Assembly (NCBI RefSeq): GCF_003955685.1 | Contig: NZ_RXHJ01000002.1 | Coordinates: 1-64,000 of the forward strand | From: Corynebacterium hylobatis | GTDB taxonomy: Bacteria > Actinomycetota > Actinomycetes > Mycobacteriales > Mycobacteriaceae | Direction of reading: 5' to 3' | Length of the DNA: 64,000 bases | Shown here: positions 35,407-43,186 of the stretch, piece by piece | Layout: the number at the start of each line of letters is the position of its first letter | How positions within the stretch are numbered: the first letter of the stretch is position 1 | Made by a program: the position numbers and the translations under genes | The notes under the pieces: model-generated | Seen by the model: only the letters and a program-made list of their open reading frames with translations | What the model was told of the DNA's origin: nothing | Databases searched by the model: none

Positions 35407-36288
35407 CTACTTCGTCGTCTCGATGAGAACCTGGGCGCCGGGTCGGTCGGCGTAGGCGATGGCGTTGCTGGCGGAGGCCACGACGGAGAGGGTGCCGATG
35501 CCCTCGATGGTCACGCTGACTGGGGAGCCGTCCTTGATGGGTCCGACACCCGCCGGGGTGCCGGTGACGATGACATCGCCCGGGCACAGCGTCATGACGG
35601 AGCTGGCGTAGGCGATCAGCTGGGGCACGTCGAAGATGAGCTCGGAGGTGTTGGTGTCCTGGCGCAGCTCGCCGTCGACGTGGCTCTGGAGGGCCAGGTT
35701 GCCGGCGTCGGGCAGCTCGTCGGTGCGCACGATCCAGGGGCCGATCGGGGTGAAGGTGTCGTAGGACTTGCGCGTGGAGCGGTCCTCGGTGGAACGCACG
35801 GTCATGTCCAGGGAGGCGGTGTAGCCGAAGACGTGGTCGAGGGCGTCCTCCCGGGAGATGTGGCGGCCGCCGCGGCCGATGACCACGGCCAGCTCGCCCT
35901 CCTGGTCGGTGCGCTTGTCGTGGTAGGGGATCTCCACGGTGTCGCCCTCGCCGATCACGGAGGTGTTCGCCTTGAGGAAGACGCCGTACTCGGCGATGGT
36001 CTTCTGCTCGGACATCTCGATCTTGTGGTCGATGTAGTTGACCGGGGCGGCGATGATCTTGCCCGGTCGGGCGATCGGCGCAGCCAGCGGGGTCGAGGCG
36101 AGGTCGACCTGCTCGAACTGATCCAGCTGAAGGGAATCCAGGAAGGAGTCGATCATCTCCTCCTCGAACAGCGGCAGCCAGGGGCCGCCGTGGCGGGCCG
36201 GGGGAAGCGGGAGTGCGCCGGTGACGTCATATGCGCGGTCCGCCACGATGACCAGGGCCCGGTTGTCCTTCGTTGCTGCGATCTTCAT
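35407..36288 (-). CDS. genF: Fumarylpyruvate hydrolase (FAH family)
   Basis: Cuts fumarylpyruvate to fumarate and pyruvate, the last step of gentisate breakdown. The 293 residues carry the FAH metal site: an E-x-E pair in DQEGELAVVIG and the downstream aspartate in FGYTASLDMTVR. The end motif GDVIVTGTPAGVG is diagnostic of the family. The ATG at 36288 is preceded by GAAAGG. The product assignment rests on the adjacent genD and genH genes. Confidence 0.93.
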   Translation of the reverse strand: MKIAATKDNRALVIVADRAYDVTGALPLPPARHGGPWLPLFEEEMIDSFLDSLQLDQFEQVDLASTPLAAPIARPGKIIAAPVNYIDHKIEMSEQKTIAEYGVFLKANTSVIGEGDTVEIPYHDKRTDQEGELAVVIGRGGRHISREDALDHVFGYTASLDMTVRSTEDRSTRKSYDTFTPIGPWIVRTDELPDAGNLALQSHVDGELRQDTNTSELIFDVPQLIAYASSVMTLCPGDVIVTGTPAGVGPIKDGSPVSVTIEGIGTLSVVASASNAIAYADRPGAQVLIETTK

Positions 36289-36343
36289 TGTGTGCCTTTC
36301 GTGAAATGGTGATGTGGTGCTGGTGGTGCGGGGTGGGTCGGGA

Positions 36344-37585
36344 TCAGGCGTAGGCGGCCTGGTGGGTCCTGGTGTCTTCGTCGATGAGGGGCTGGATGCG
36401 GTCGAGGTAGATCCAGTCGGCGTAGTTGAAGAGGTTGAGGTCCTCGCGCTTGAGCAGCTCGTTGCGCATCAGACGGGAGCCGCCGTCGGCGTGGCAGATC
36501 TCGCCGAACAGACGCGCGCGGGTCTGGACCTCTCCGGTGCGGGGCACACGGATCTCGGTGAAATCGGAGATCACCTGGGGCCACGGGGTGGCGGAGCCGG
36601 TGCTGTGGCGGCCAGCCAGGACCTCCAGGGTCTTGGCATCCTCGAGTGCCTGGCAGCAGCCCTGCGCCAGGTACTGGAGCATCGGGTGTGCGGCATCGCC
36701 GAGAAGGACGACGCGTCCCTCGCCCCAGAAGTCGGCCGGCTCGCGGTCGAAGAGCGGCCACCGGCGCTGGCGGCCGATGTGCTCGACCGAGTGGCGGACG
36801 CGGGGATGGCAGTCGGCGAAGATGGCGTCGAGTTCCTCGACGTCACCGAAGTTCTCCTCGCCGCGCAGGAATTTCTGCGATTCGAAGACGGCGACGATGT
36901 TGAGGACCGCGCCTGCGCGCAGACGGTACTGCACGAGGTGGCAGCCGGGGCCTGCCCAGACGACGACGTCGTTGAGATCCTGCTCGTCCTCGATGGCATC
37001 GGCCGGGATCGTTCCGCGATACGCAACGTATCCGGAGGCGACGACCTCGTCGCCCACGAACTCCTTGCGGAGGTTGGAGTGCAGGCCGTCGGCGCCGATG
37101 ACGACGTCCGCCTCGAAACGGCGGCCGTCCGCAGCCTGTGCGACGGCCCCCTCCGGCCCCTCGGTGACCTCCTCGATGCGGGTGTCGGTGAGCAGTCGGG
37201 TGCCGGCCGCGCGGCAGGCGTCGAGAAGGATGGCGTGCAGGTCGGTGCGGTGGATGACGATGTAGGGCGCGCCGTAACGTTCCTGGAACTCCTCACCCAG
37301 GGGCATGCGGGTGATCTCTTCGCCGGTGAGAGCGTCCTTCATGATGATGTTCTCGGGATGGAAGCCGATCTGGGAGACCTTGTCCAGCAGTCCCCAGCTG
37401 TCCAGGATCCGGATGGCGTTCGGGCCGAGCTGCAGTCCGGCACCGACCTCACCGAAGGCCTCCGCCTGTTCGGCCACGGTGGTCTCGTAGCCTACCTTGG
37501 ACAGTGCCAGGGCGGTGGCGAGTCCGCCGATGCCGCCGCCTACGACAAGGGCGTTTTCTTTGTCTGCGTTCTTTGTGTGAGCCAT
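36344..37585 (-). CDS. genH: 3-Hydroxybenzoate 6-hydroxylase
   Basis: An FAD/NADH monooxygenase that hydroxylates 3-hydroxybenzoate to gentisate. The 413 residues have the N-terminal VVGGGIGGLATALALSKVGY dinucleotide fold, a DG motif in ADVVIGADGLHSNLR, and the FAD ribityl motif GRVVLLGDAAHPMLQYLAQG. It is the first gene of the operon. ATG 37585 faces genR with only 48 bases between them; a much longer open frame upstream runs through genR and is not real. The ribosome site is weak. Confidence 0.93.
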   Translation of the reverse strand: MAHTKNADKENALVVGGGIGGLATALALSKVGYETTVAEQAEAFGEVGAGLQLGPNAIRILDSWGLLDKVSQIGFHPENIIMKDALTGEEITRMPLGEEFQERYGAPYIVIHRTDLHAILLDACRAAGTRLLTDTRIEEVTEGPEGAVAQAADGRRFEADVVIGADGLHSNLRKEFVGDEVVASGYVAYRGTIPADAIEDEQDLNDVVVWAGPGCHLVQYRLRAGAVLNIVAVFESQKFLRGEENFGDVEELDAIFADCHPRVRHSVEHIGRQRRWPLFDREPADFWGEGRVVLLGDAAHPMLQYLAQGCCQALEDAKTLEVLAGRHSTGSATPWPQVISDFTEIRVPRTGEVQTRARLFGEICHADGGSRLMRNELLKREDLNLFNYADWIYLDRIQPLIDEDTRTHQAAYA

Positions 37586-37594
37586 GCCACGAAG

Positions 37595-37624
37595 GTATTG
37601 CCTTTGTGTACCAGTACTCAATAC
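37595..37624. promoter_or_regulatory. Inverted repeat in the genH/genR divergent region
   Basis: GTATTG and CAATAC are perfect inverted arms separated by 18 bases, with a smaller GTACCAGTAC palindrome inside. They occupy most of the 48-base space between the two divergent start codons. This is the natural place for an IclR-type (GenR) operator controlling both directions. Confidence 0.5.
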
Positions 37625-37633
37625 GATTCCGCC

Positions 37634-38440
37634 ATGCGCAACAAACCTCTGCCGGAACGCCCCCAGGGGGCGGTGGGATCCCTCGACCGCGGGCTGCAGC
37701 TGCTGCAGGTGATCAGGGACTATGGAAGTCTCCGTGTCACAGACGCCGCCGCCCAACTGGGGGTGTCCCGTTCCAGTGCACACCGTCTCCTGCAGACCCT
37801 GGTCTTCCGGGGATTCGCCACCCAGGGTGATGACCACGTCTACTATCCGGGCAGTGCCCTGGACGCCAGTCCCGCCCGGCGCGCCTGGATCGGCGAGTTC
37901 CGCCGGATCTGCGAACCGCACATGGAGGTGCTCGCCCGGCGGAGCAACGAATCGGCGAACCTCATGATCCGGGTCGGTGGCAACGTCCGATTCCTGCAGA
38001 CGACGCGGGCGTCGACAAAGCACGCCACCAACGACCGCACCGGCATCGTCATGCCCGCGCGTGCTTCCTCGGGTGGCAAAGCTCTGCTGGCGGAACTGTC
38101 CGATGGGGAGCTGGAGAAGCTCTACCGGGATCCGCTGCTGGGTGAGAACACCAACTATCTGGATGAGGCGGAGTTCGCTGTCCTCCGGGAGCAGCTGGCC
38201 ACCATCCGGGAGCGCGGTTTCGCGGTCAACTTCGAGGAGACGGAGCGCGGGGTGGCCGCTGTGGGAGTGGTCCTCCACGACGGGGAACAGCGCGGCATCG
38301 GGGCGTTGACCGTGTCCACGCAGACCGCCCGTTTCAGCGGGCAGATCCGCGCCTCCCTGCTGGATCTCATCATGGCGGCGAAAAGGGAGATCGAACAGGA
38401 TCTCCAGTTGACCGACCTGGGCTTCAGTTCCCAGCTCTAG
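37634..38440 (+). CDS. genR: IclR-family regulator of gentisate catabolism
   Basis: Controls the divergent gen operon in response to an aromatic effector. The 268 residues have an N-terminal winged helix (SLRVTDAAAQLGVSRSSAHR near residue 35) and a C-terminal IclR ligand domain with ASSGGKALLAELSDGELEKL and GVAAVGVVLHDGEQRG. The start at 37634 leaves 48 bases to genH. The 3' end overlaps the end of the convergent membrane gene by 17 bases. In C. glutamicum GenR both activates and represses gen genes; the same is inferred here. Confidence 0.92.
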   Translation: MRNKPLPERPQGAVGSLDRGLQLLQVIRDYGSLRVTDAAAQLGVSRSSAHRLLQTLVFRGFATQGDDHVYYPGSALDASPARRAWIGEFRRICEPHMEVLARRSNESANLMIRVGGNVRFLQTTRASTKHATNDRTGIVMPARASSGGKALLAELSDGELEKLYRDPLLGENTNYLDEAEFAVLREQLATIRERGFAVNFEETERGVAAVGVVLHDGEQRGIGALTVSTQTARFSGQIRASLLDLIMAAKREIEQDLQLTDLGFSSQL

Positions 38441-39545
38441 GAGAACTCCCCACCGAGTTCTCGACTGAGTTCTCGATGACCCGGTGCACGCCCCACTCCA
38501 GTGGGCCGCGGCGGAAGCGCCAGCGCCACAGCGAGGCGAAGAGGAGCAGGACCACCAGCTGGGCACCGAACATCCACAGCCAGGTCGGCTCCATGGTGAC
38601 GGGTGCGACCGCCAGTGTTTCCTGGGGCGTGTACATGGTCCAGCCGAAGTCCCCCTCAGGCAGCGGGCGGAACTGACCGTCGTAGGCGGTGTCCAGGCTG
38701 ATGAGGTTGTCCCGGCTCCAGCCGGTGGTGATCAGGTGGGCGACGTAGACGGTCAGCGACATCGACCCCAGCGCCCGGAGCGGGTAGCTGACCCACACCA
38801 CCGCCTCCACGCGGCAGAGCAGCACACACAGTCCGGTGACCATCATTGCCGCACCGGCCGAACCCACGACATCGAACAGGCCACCGGTGTGCGGTTCGCC
38901 CTGCAGGTAGGCGCCGACCGGGTTGAGGATGTCCCCGGGGCCGACCCGGAAGTCGGTGAGTTCGATGATCAGCTGTACGGCAGCGAGCAGGAGCAGGCCG
39001 GTGCCCGCCAGCCACACCTGCCGGGCGGTTGTCCCCCGGGTGACCACCAGGCGGTGGATGAGCAGTCCCACCGTGAGGTAGGCCAGCCAGGCCAGGAGCG
39101 GGTAGGTGCCGGTGAGCAGGTCCGCCACGGCGTGGTCGCCCCAGTTGATCACGTAGTACGTATCGGCTGCGATGAGCAGGGGTCCGGTCAGCACCAGTAC
39201 CGCCAGCAGGATGGCCAGGCGGCGGGCCGACCAGGCCACCACGGGGATGAGCAGCACATAGCTCAGTCCGATCGCGGTGAGCACCTCCACGATCCCGGTC
39301 TGTGCCAGGGACAGCATGAGCCCGAGCCCCACCAGGATCACCCCGCGCAGCAGGAGCCGGAAGCGGGTGTCAGGCAGCTCTCCGGGTGCCCGGGCCGAGA
39401 TGATGCCCATGGACACGCCCGCGAGCACGGCGAAGAGCACGGAGGGGTAGCCGCCGGTGACGGGATAACCGGGTCCGAGGTGTGCGGCCATCATCCCGAT
39501 GAGCGCGAGTGCACGGGCGAGATCAAGGCCGTGGAGGCGGGTCAT
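38424..39545 (-). CDS. Multi-pass membrane protein with heparan-alpha-glucosaminide N-acetyltransferase-like and DUF418-like parts
   Basis: 373 residues with about 10 hydrophobic helices. The N-terminus RLHGLDLARALALIGMMAAH is the usual opening of the membrane acyltransferase-like (DUF1624/YeiB) group, and the SMSLTVYVAHLI segment in the C-terminal half matches the DUF418-like portion. The biological role is unknown, possibly modification of an envelope compound. The start overlaps the ECF ATPase stop (TGATG), which ties it to the transporter operon. Confidence 0.75.
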   Translation of the reverse strand: MTRLHGLDLARALALIGMMAAHLGPGYPVTGGYPSVLFAVLAGVSMGIISARAPGELPDTRFRLLLRGVILVGLGLMLSLAQTGIVEVLTAIGLSYVLLIPVVAWSARRLAILLAVLVLTGPLLIAADTYYVINWGDHAVADLLTGTYPLLAWLAYLTVGLLIHRLVVTRGTTARQVWLAGTGLLLLAAVQLIIELTDFRVGPGDILNPVGAYLQGEPHTGGLFDVVGSAGAAMMVTGLCVLLCRVEAVVWVSYPLRALGSMSLTVYVAHLITTGWSRDNLISLDTAYDGQFRPLPEGDFGWTMYTPQETLAVAPVTMEPTWLWMFGAQLVVLLLFASLWRWRFRRGPLEWGVHRVIENSVENSVGSSPRAGN

Positions 39546-40660
39546 CACCCCAGTTTAAACTCCCGCACCCGGGCATACCGGGCGACCTCCGCGATGAAAG
39601 CAGCGTCGTGGCAGGTCAGCACCAGCGCAGTCCCGGCGCGCAACTGCCCGGCGATGAGGTGGTGCATCTCCTGGCGGCCCCGCCGGTCGAGGCCGACGTC
39701 GGGCTCATCGGCGAGTATGACGGGCCGGCCGAGTCCGGCCACGGCACGGAACTGGGCCAGCAGCAGATCCGTGGCACCCAGGTCCAGGGGATGGGTTTCC
39801 GGGTCCAGGCCGGGCACCTGCGTGCCGACGAAGCCCCGCACGGTCGTGTCCACCACCTGGTCCGCGGCGCGCTGCAGCATCAGCGAAACACCCACGCCGG
39901 TGCCCGGCGCGCCGTCGAGACCGGCGAGTGCGCGCAGCAGGGTGGTCTTGCCGGAGCCATTGGGTCCGTGCAGCCATAGCACCCCACCGGGGACCACGGT
40001 GAGATCCACGGGTCCGACGGTGAATTCCCGGACTGTGGGTCTGCGGAACTGCCACCAGCGGCGCCGCTGCCCGCCCCGGTGTCCGGTCACCTCGCCCAGC
40101 TGCACCGGTTCAGCACCGGGGCTGACGGGGTCGGGCAGCTGGATCGGGGCGTCGGTGGGAGGGGCGTCGACAAGCGGGTGAACCTCGCCGGGCAGCTGTG
40201 GGTGGGCCTGGTGACCCAGCACCACCACGGCCGTGTCCGGCAGGGAGGTGCACAGGGTGACCAGGCGGTCGGTGGAGTCCTCGTCCAGCCCGGCGAAAGG
40301 GCCGTCGAGCACCAGCACGGCAGGTTCGAGCACCGCGACGGTGGCCACGGCCAGACGGCGGGTCTGCCCGCCGGACAGCTCCGCGGGATCTGCCTCGGCG
40401 AGCTCGGCCAGGCCCAGCAGGTGCAGGATGTGCTCCACCCTGCGCTGCATCTCCGGCCGTTCGACACCCCGCTGCTCCAGGCCGAAGGCCACCTCCTCCG
40501 CGACGGTCGCGCGCAGCATGCTGATGTGCGCGGCGGCGTCCTGGCCGACCACGCCGACGTCCCGGTGTTCCCGGTGCAGCTGTTCGGCGAGACGCGACAG
40601 ACCCTGCCCGGATTCACCGGTCACCTGCACCACCTCCCCGGCGTGCAGGGGCGGCCTCAC
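39545..40660 (-). CDS. ECF transporter ATPase, two fused domains with one degenerate ATP site
   Basis: The energy-coupling ATPase of an ECF-type importer, 371 residues with two nucleotide-binding domains. Domain 1 has GESGQGLS (15-22) in place of Walker A and LVLDG (116-120) where the catalytic Glu is expected, but keeps LSGGQ (95-99). Domain 2 has a perfect Walker A GPNGSGKTT (232-240) and Walker B ILADEP, but no LSGGQ (the region near 293 reads DLGATDLLLAQ). In the head-to-tail fold this leaves exactly one complete site. The GTG start overlaps the ecfT stop by GTGA. Confidence 0.85.
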   Translation of the reverse strand: MRPPLHAGEVVQVTGESGQGLSRLAEQLHREHRDVGVVGQDAAAHISMLRATVAEEVAFGLEQRGVERPEMQRRVEHILHLLGLAELAEADPAELSGGQTRRLAVATVAVLEPAVLVLDGPFAGLDEDSTDRLVTLCTSLPDTAVVVLGHQAHPQLPGEVHPLVDAPPTDAPIQLPDPVSPGAEPVQLGEVTGHRGGQRRRWWQFRRPTVREFTVGPVDLTVVPGGVLWLHGPNGSGKTTLLRALAGLDGAPGTGVGVSLMLQRAADQVVDTTVRGFVGTQVPGLDPETHPLDLGATDLLLAQFRAVAGLGRPVILADEPDVGLDRRGRQEMHHLIAGQLRAGTALVLTCHDAAFIAEVARYARVREFKLG

Positions 40661-41352
40661 AGGAGCACCCCCACCACGGCGAGCAGTGGCATCAGCACCC
40701 GGAAGGCCTGCTGAGTGCGGCTGTCCGGGACGGGCCGCAGGAGAGTGCGCCGGCCGGGCAGGTCCAGCCCGGTGGTCTCCAGGACCGCGGATTTCTGCAC
40801 GTTTGCCGTGAGCAGGTGCGTCATCACCGGCACCACCACGGCCGGGAGGACGGTGCCTACGTGGATGCGGCGCCCGGCCAGGCGGTTGGCGTCGCGGACC
40901 TGGGTGACGGTGCGCCGGGCCTGGGGCAGCAGCTGCAGGGCGGCGGTGACGACATAGGCCAGCCGCACGCCCAGGGGACTGACCTGCAGGGCCTTGGCCA
41001 GCTCGGTGACCCGGATGCAGGCGGCGGCGGTGAGGAAGGCGGCCATGAGAGCGGTGAAACGCGCGGTGAGCGTCCCGGCGGTGCCCAGCCCGTCCAGCGT
41101 CAGCAGCGGTGCCAACCGCTGCGTGCCGTAGGGGGCGTGGACCAGCAGCATGGACAGCCCCGTCGGTGCCGCGAGCAGCACGGTCGTGGCGATCACCGAG
41201 GCATTGCGCGTGTGCCAGGTCCCCAGCGCCCAGGCCGTGGCCGTCACGGCCAGGGAGAACTGCCAGGTGTTGATCCCCAGGACCAGGATCCACGCACTCG
41301 CCCCGGCCACCAGAGCGCTGAAGGGGTGGACCGTGACCCGCGCGCTGCCCAT
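40657..41352 (-). CDS. ECF transporter transmembrane coupling protein (EcfT)
   Basis: A 231-residue membrane protein that couples ATPase motion to the substrate-binding S component. It has about 5-6 hydrophobic helices, starts with the typical VHPFSALVAGASAWILVLG, and carries coupling-helix text around DANRLAGRRI. That matches the Ala-Arg-Gly type motifs of EcfT only loosely. Overlaps link it to the S component (TGATG) and to the ATPase (GTGA). Confidence 0.83.
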   Translation of the reverse strand: MGSARVTVHPFSALVAGASAWILVLGINTWQFSLAVTATAWALGTWHTRNASVIATTVLLAAPTGLSMLLVHAPYGTQRLAPLLTLDGLGTAGTLTARFTALMAAFLTAAACIRVTELAKALQVSPLGVRLAYVVTAALQLLPQARRTVTQVRDANRLAGRRIHVGTVLPAVVVPVMTHLLTANVQKSAVLETTGLDLPGRRTLLRPVPDSRTQQAFRVLMPLLAVVGVLL

Positions 41353-42137
41353 CAGCCCACCGGCGCCGGGGTCGGTTCCGCGGCAGGTTCCGGCGCGGGC
41401 CGGAAGGAGCGCAGGGTGCGCTCGGGCAGGGCCTTGACCGCGGCGTAGACCACAACCAGGACCACGAGCTTGTCCAGCGGATCAGAGATGAAGGACTGGA
41501 AGGTCACCGAGGCCAGCAGGGAGTTGCCCAGTTCGCGGAAGAGCGAGACCACCGCGCCGGTACCCACCCCGGCGGTGCCGCCGTAGACGAAGGCGGCGAC
41601 CGGGGCGGCCAGCGCGCCGCAGATCACACCGAGCGCCACCCCGGAGACCACCAGCCTCCAGATCTTCCGGAAGGCCCCGGCGCGGATGAGCCAGCCGGCC
41701 AGCCAACCGGTGGCCCCGGCCACCGCCGCAAAGGGCAGGGCCGCCGGGTTGAGCAGGCCCCAGACCACGGAGCTCAGCGTGCCGGTGGCCAGGCCGGCGA
41801 CCGGGCCCGCCAGGGCGGCGACGAGCACGGTGCCCACCGCATCCAGGTAGAGGGGCAGACCCACCGAGCCGACGATCTGGCCGATGAGGATGTTGAGCAC
41901 CAGCGCCACCGGAATCACCGCGATGGTGCGTGCGGGCAGGGCGGGCAGGGTCGCGGCCAGCAGGAGCACGGCACCGCCGACATAACCGGCGAGGGTGATC
42001 AGGGCCTCGGTGGATCCCCCGACCGAATCCCAGTCGGCGGGGCGGGTGAGCACCAGCCAGAGCCAGGTGGCGGCGACCAGGGCCGCTCCGGCGATGGCCA
42101 GGCCGCGGCGGGCGGGGGTCATGGGCAGCTGTGACAT
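41352..42137 (-). CDS. ECF transporter substrate-binding S component
   Basis: A 261-residue membrane protein with about 6 helices that should bind the transported vitamin, base or other small ligand. The segment LPLYLDAVGTVLVAALAGPV and the following GLATGTLSSVVWGLLNP are typical of ECF S components. A proline-rich tail ends the protein. The ATG at 42137 is used. An S component next to a nucleoside hydrolase suggests a nucleobase, nucleoside or base-derived cofactor as ligand, but no specificity motif is recognised. Confidence 0.78.
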   Translation of the reverse strand: MSQLPMTPARRGLAIAGAALVAATWLWLVLTRPADWDSVGGSTEALITLAGYVGGAVLLLAATLPALPARTIAVIPVALVLNILIGQIVGSVGLPLYLDAVGTVLVAALAGPVAGLATGTLSSVVWGLLNPAALPFAAVAGATGWLAGWLIRAGAFRKIWRLVVSGVALGVICGALAAPVAAFVYGGTAGVGTGAVVSLFRELGNSLLASVTFQSFISDPLDKLVVLVVVYAAVKALPERTLRSFRPAPEPAAEPTPAPVG

Positions 42138-42177
42138 GGGGATGGGTCCTCTAGGGGCATTCAGGATGGACACGATC

Positions 42178-42204
42178 GCCCGCCCTATGTCACCTCGGGC
42201 AGGC
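42178..42204 (-). other. Hairpin between the nucleoside hydrolase and ECF genes
   Basis: GCCCGCCC and GGGCAGGC pair (one G-U) around an 11-base loop, 18 bases past the nucleoside hydrolase stop. There is no T-run, so it is more likely an mRNA-stability or attenuation element than a full terminator. Confidence 0.3.
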
Positions 42205-42221
42205 CTCAAGCGTGGCCGAGT

Positions 42222-43175
42222 CTAATGGACCGCCCCGGGCCCGGCCAAAGCACGCGCGGCACGGTCAAGCTCCCCGTGGGCTGTACCGATGTCCGCGGCG
42301 GTGACCAGCCGCGCGTTCTGCGGGCGGTGCCAGTGCCCGCGCAGATCCGCCACCGAGGTGCCCCGCATGAGCGGGCTGTCCGCCTCCACCGCGATGGTCG
42401 TCGCCACATCCTCGAAGCCGATCTTCCCCAGCGCGATCATGCAGGTGAGCAGGTCATGGATCTGCGCCTGGTAACCCTCCCCCTGTGCGTGGTGGAATTC
42501 GAAATAGAAACGCAGGATGTCCTCGAGCCGGGCGGCGACGGGCGAGTCTCCGAGGGCGTCGATAAGCAGCAGCAACCTGTCCGGGTCCACCAGGAACTGC
42601 TCGGTGACCTCGAGTGAGCACAACCGGATGCGCGCGCCGGGCGGGTTGTCGAAGACCTGCGCCGCCGCATGCGGATCGACCCAGAAATTCCACTCCGCTG
42701 TGGGCGTGGTGTTGCCGCGGTAGTTCACGGCACCGCCCATCACCGTGACATGCCGCAGCCGCGCATAATGCTCCGGGTGGCTGCGCCGGAAGGCGTCGAG
42801 GTCGGTCAGCGGGCCAGTGACAATCAGCCGCAGGTCCGCGTGCTTATCGACACCCTCCCGCCACACCTCCTCCCAGTCCCCGCCCGGCGCCTCCGGCACC
42901 TCGAGGTAGCCCAGGCCCGTGGGCCCGTGGGTCTCCGGGGTGGTGGTCAGCGCCACCTGGCGCGGGCCGGACTCGCCGGCCACGACAGGCACGTCGATGC
43001 CCAGCTGGTCCAGCACCCACCGGGCGTTGCCCGCCGCCTGGGTGGCGGTGGTGTTGCCGGCGGTGGTGGTCACCCCGACGAGTTCGATCTCCCCCAGGTG
43101 GTGCAGGGCACCGAGGTAGATCAGCGCGAGGGTGTCGTCGATGCCGGGGTCACAGTCGATGAGGACAGGGGTCAT
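42222..43175 (-). CDS. iunH: Inosine/uridine-preferring nucleoside hydrolase
   Basis: Splits ribonucleosides into base and ribose. The 317 residues open with the calcium-binding signature LIDCDPGIDDTLAL. They also show VTGPLTDLDAF, VMGGAVNYRGNTTPTAEWNF, and ADSPLMRGTSVADLRG, which holds the terminal family motif region. The ATG at 43175 lies 11 bases after the ppsA stop, so the two genes are probably one transcript. The ECF genes follow. Salvage of a base brought in by the ECF importer is a plausible but untested link. Confidence 0.9.
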   Translation of the reverse strand: MTPVLIDCDPGIDDTLALIYLGALHHLGEIELVGVTTTAGNTTATQAAGNARWVLDQLGIDVPVVAGESGPRQVALTTTPETHGPTGLGYLEVPEAPGGDWEEVWREGVDKHADLRLIVTGPLTDLDAFRRSHPEHYARLRHVTVMGGAVNYRGNTTPTAEWNFWVDPHAAAQVFDNPPGARIRLCSLEVTEQFLVDPDRLLLLIDALGDSPVAARLEDILRFYFEFHHAQGEGYQAQIHDLLTCMIALGKIGFEDVATTIAVEADSPLMRGTSVADLRGHWHRPQNARLVTAADIGTAHGELDRAARALAGPGAVH

Positions 43176-43186
43176 GGCTGCCCAGC

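Noticed and set aside
42138..42221. Riboswitch upstream of the ECF S component
   Set aside because: Only a plain G+C-rich hairpin is present; no TPP, FMN, preQ1 or cobalamin consensus elements were recognised.
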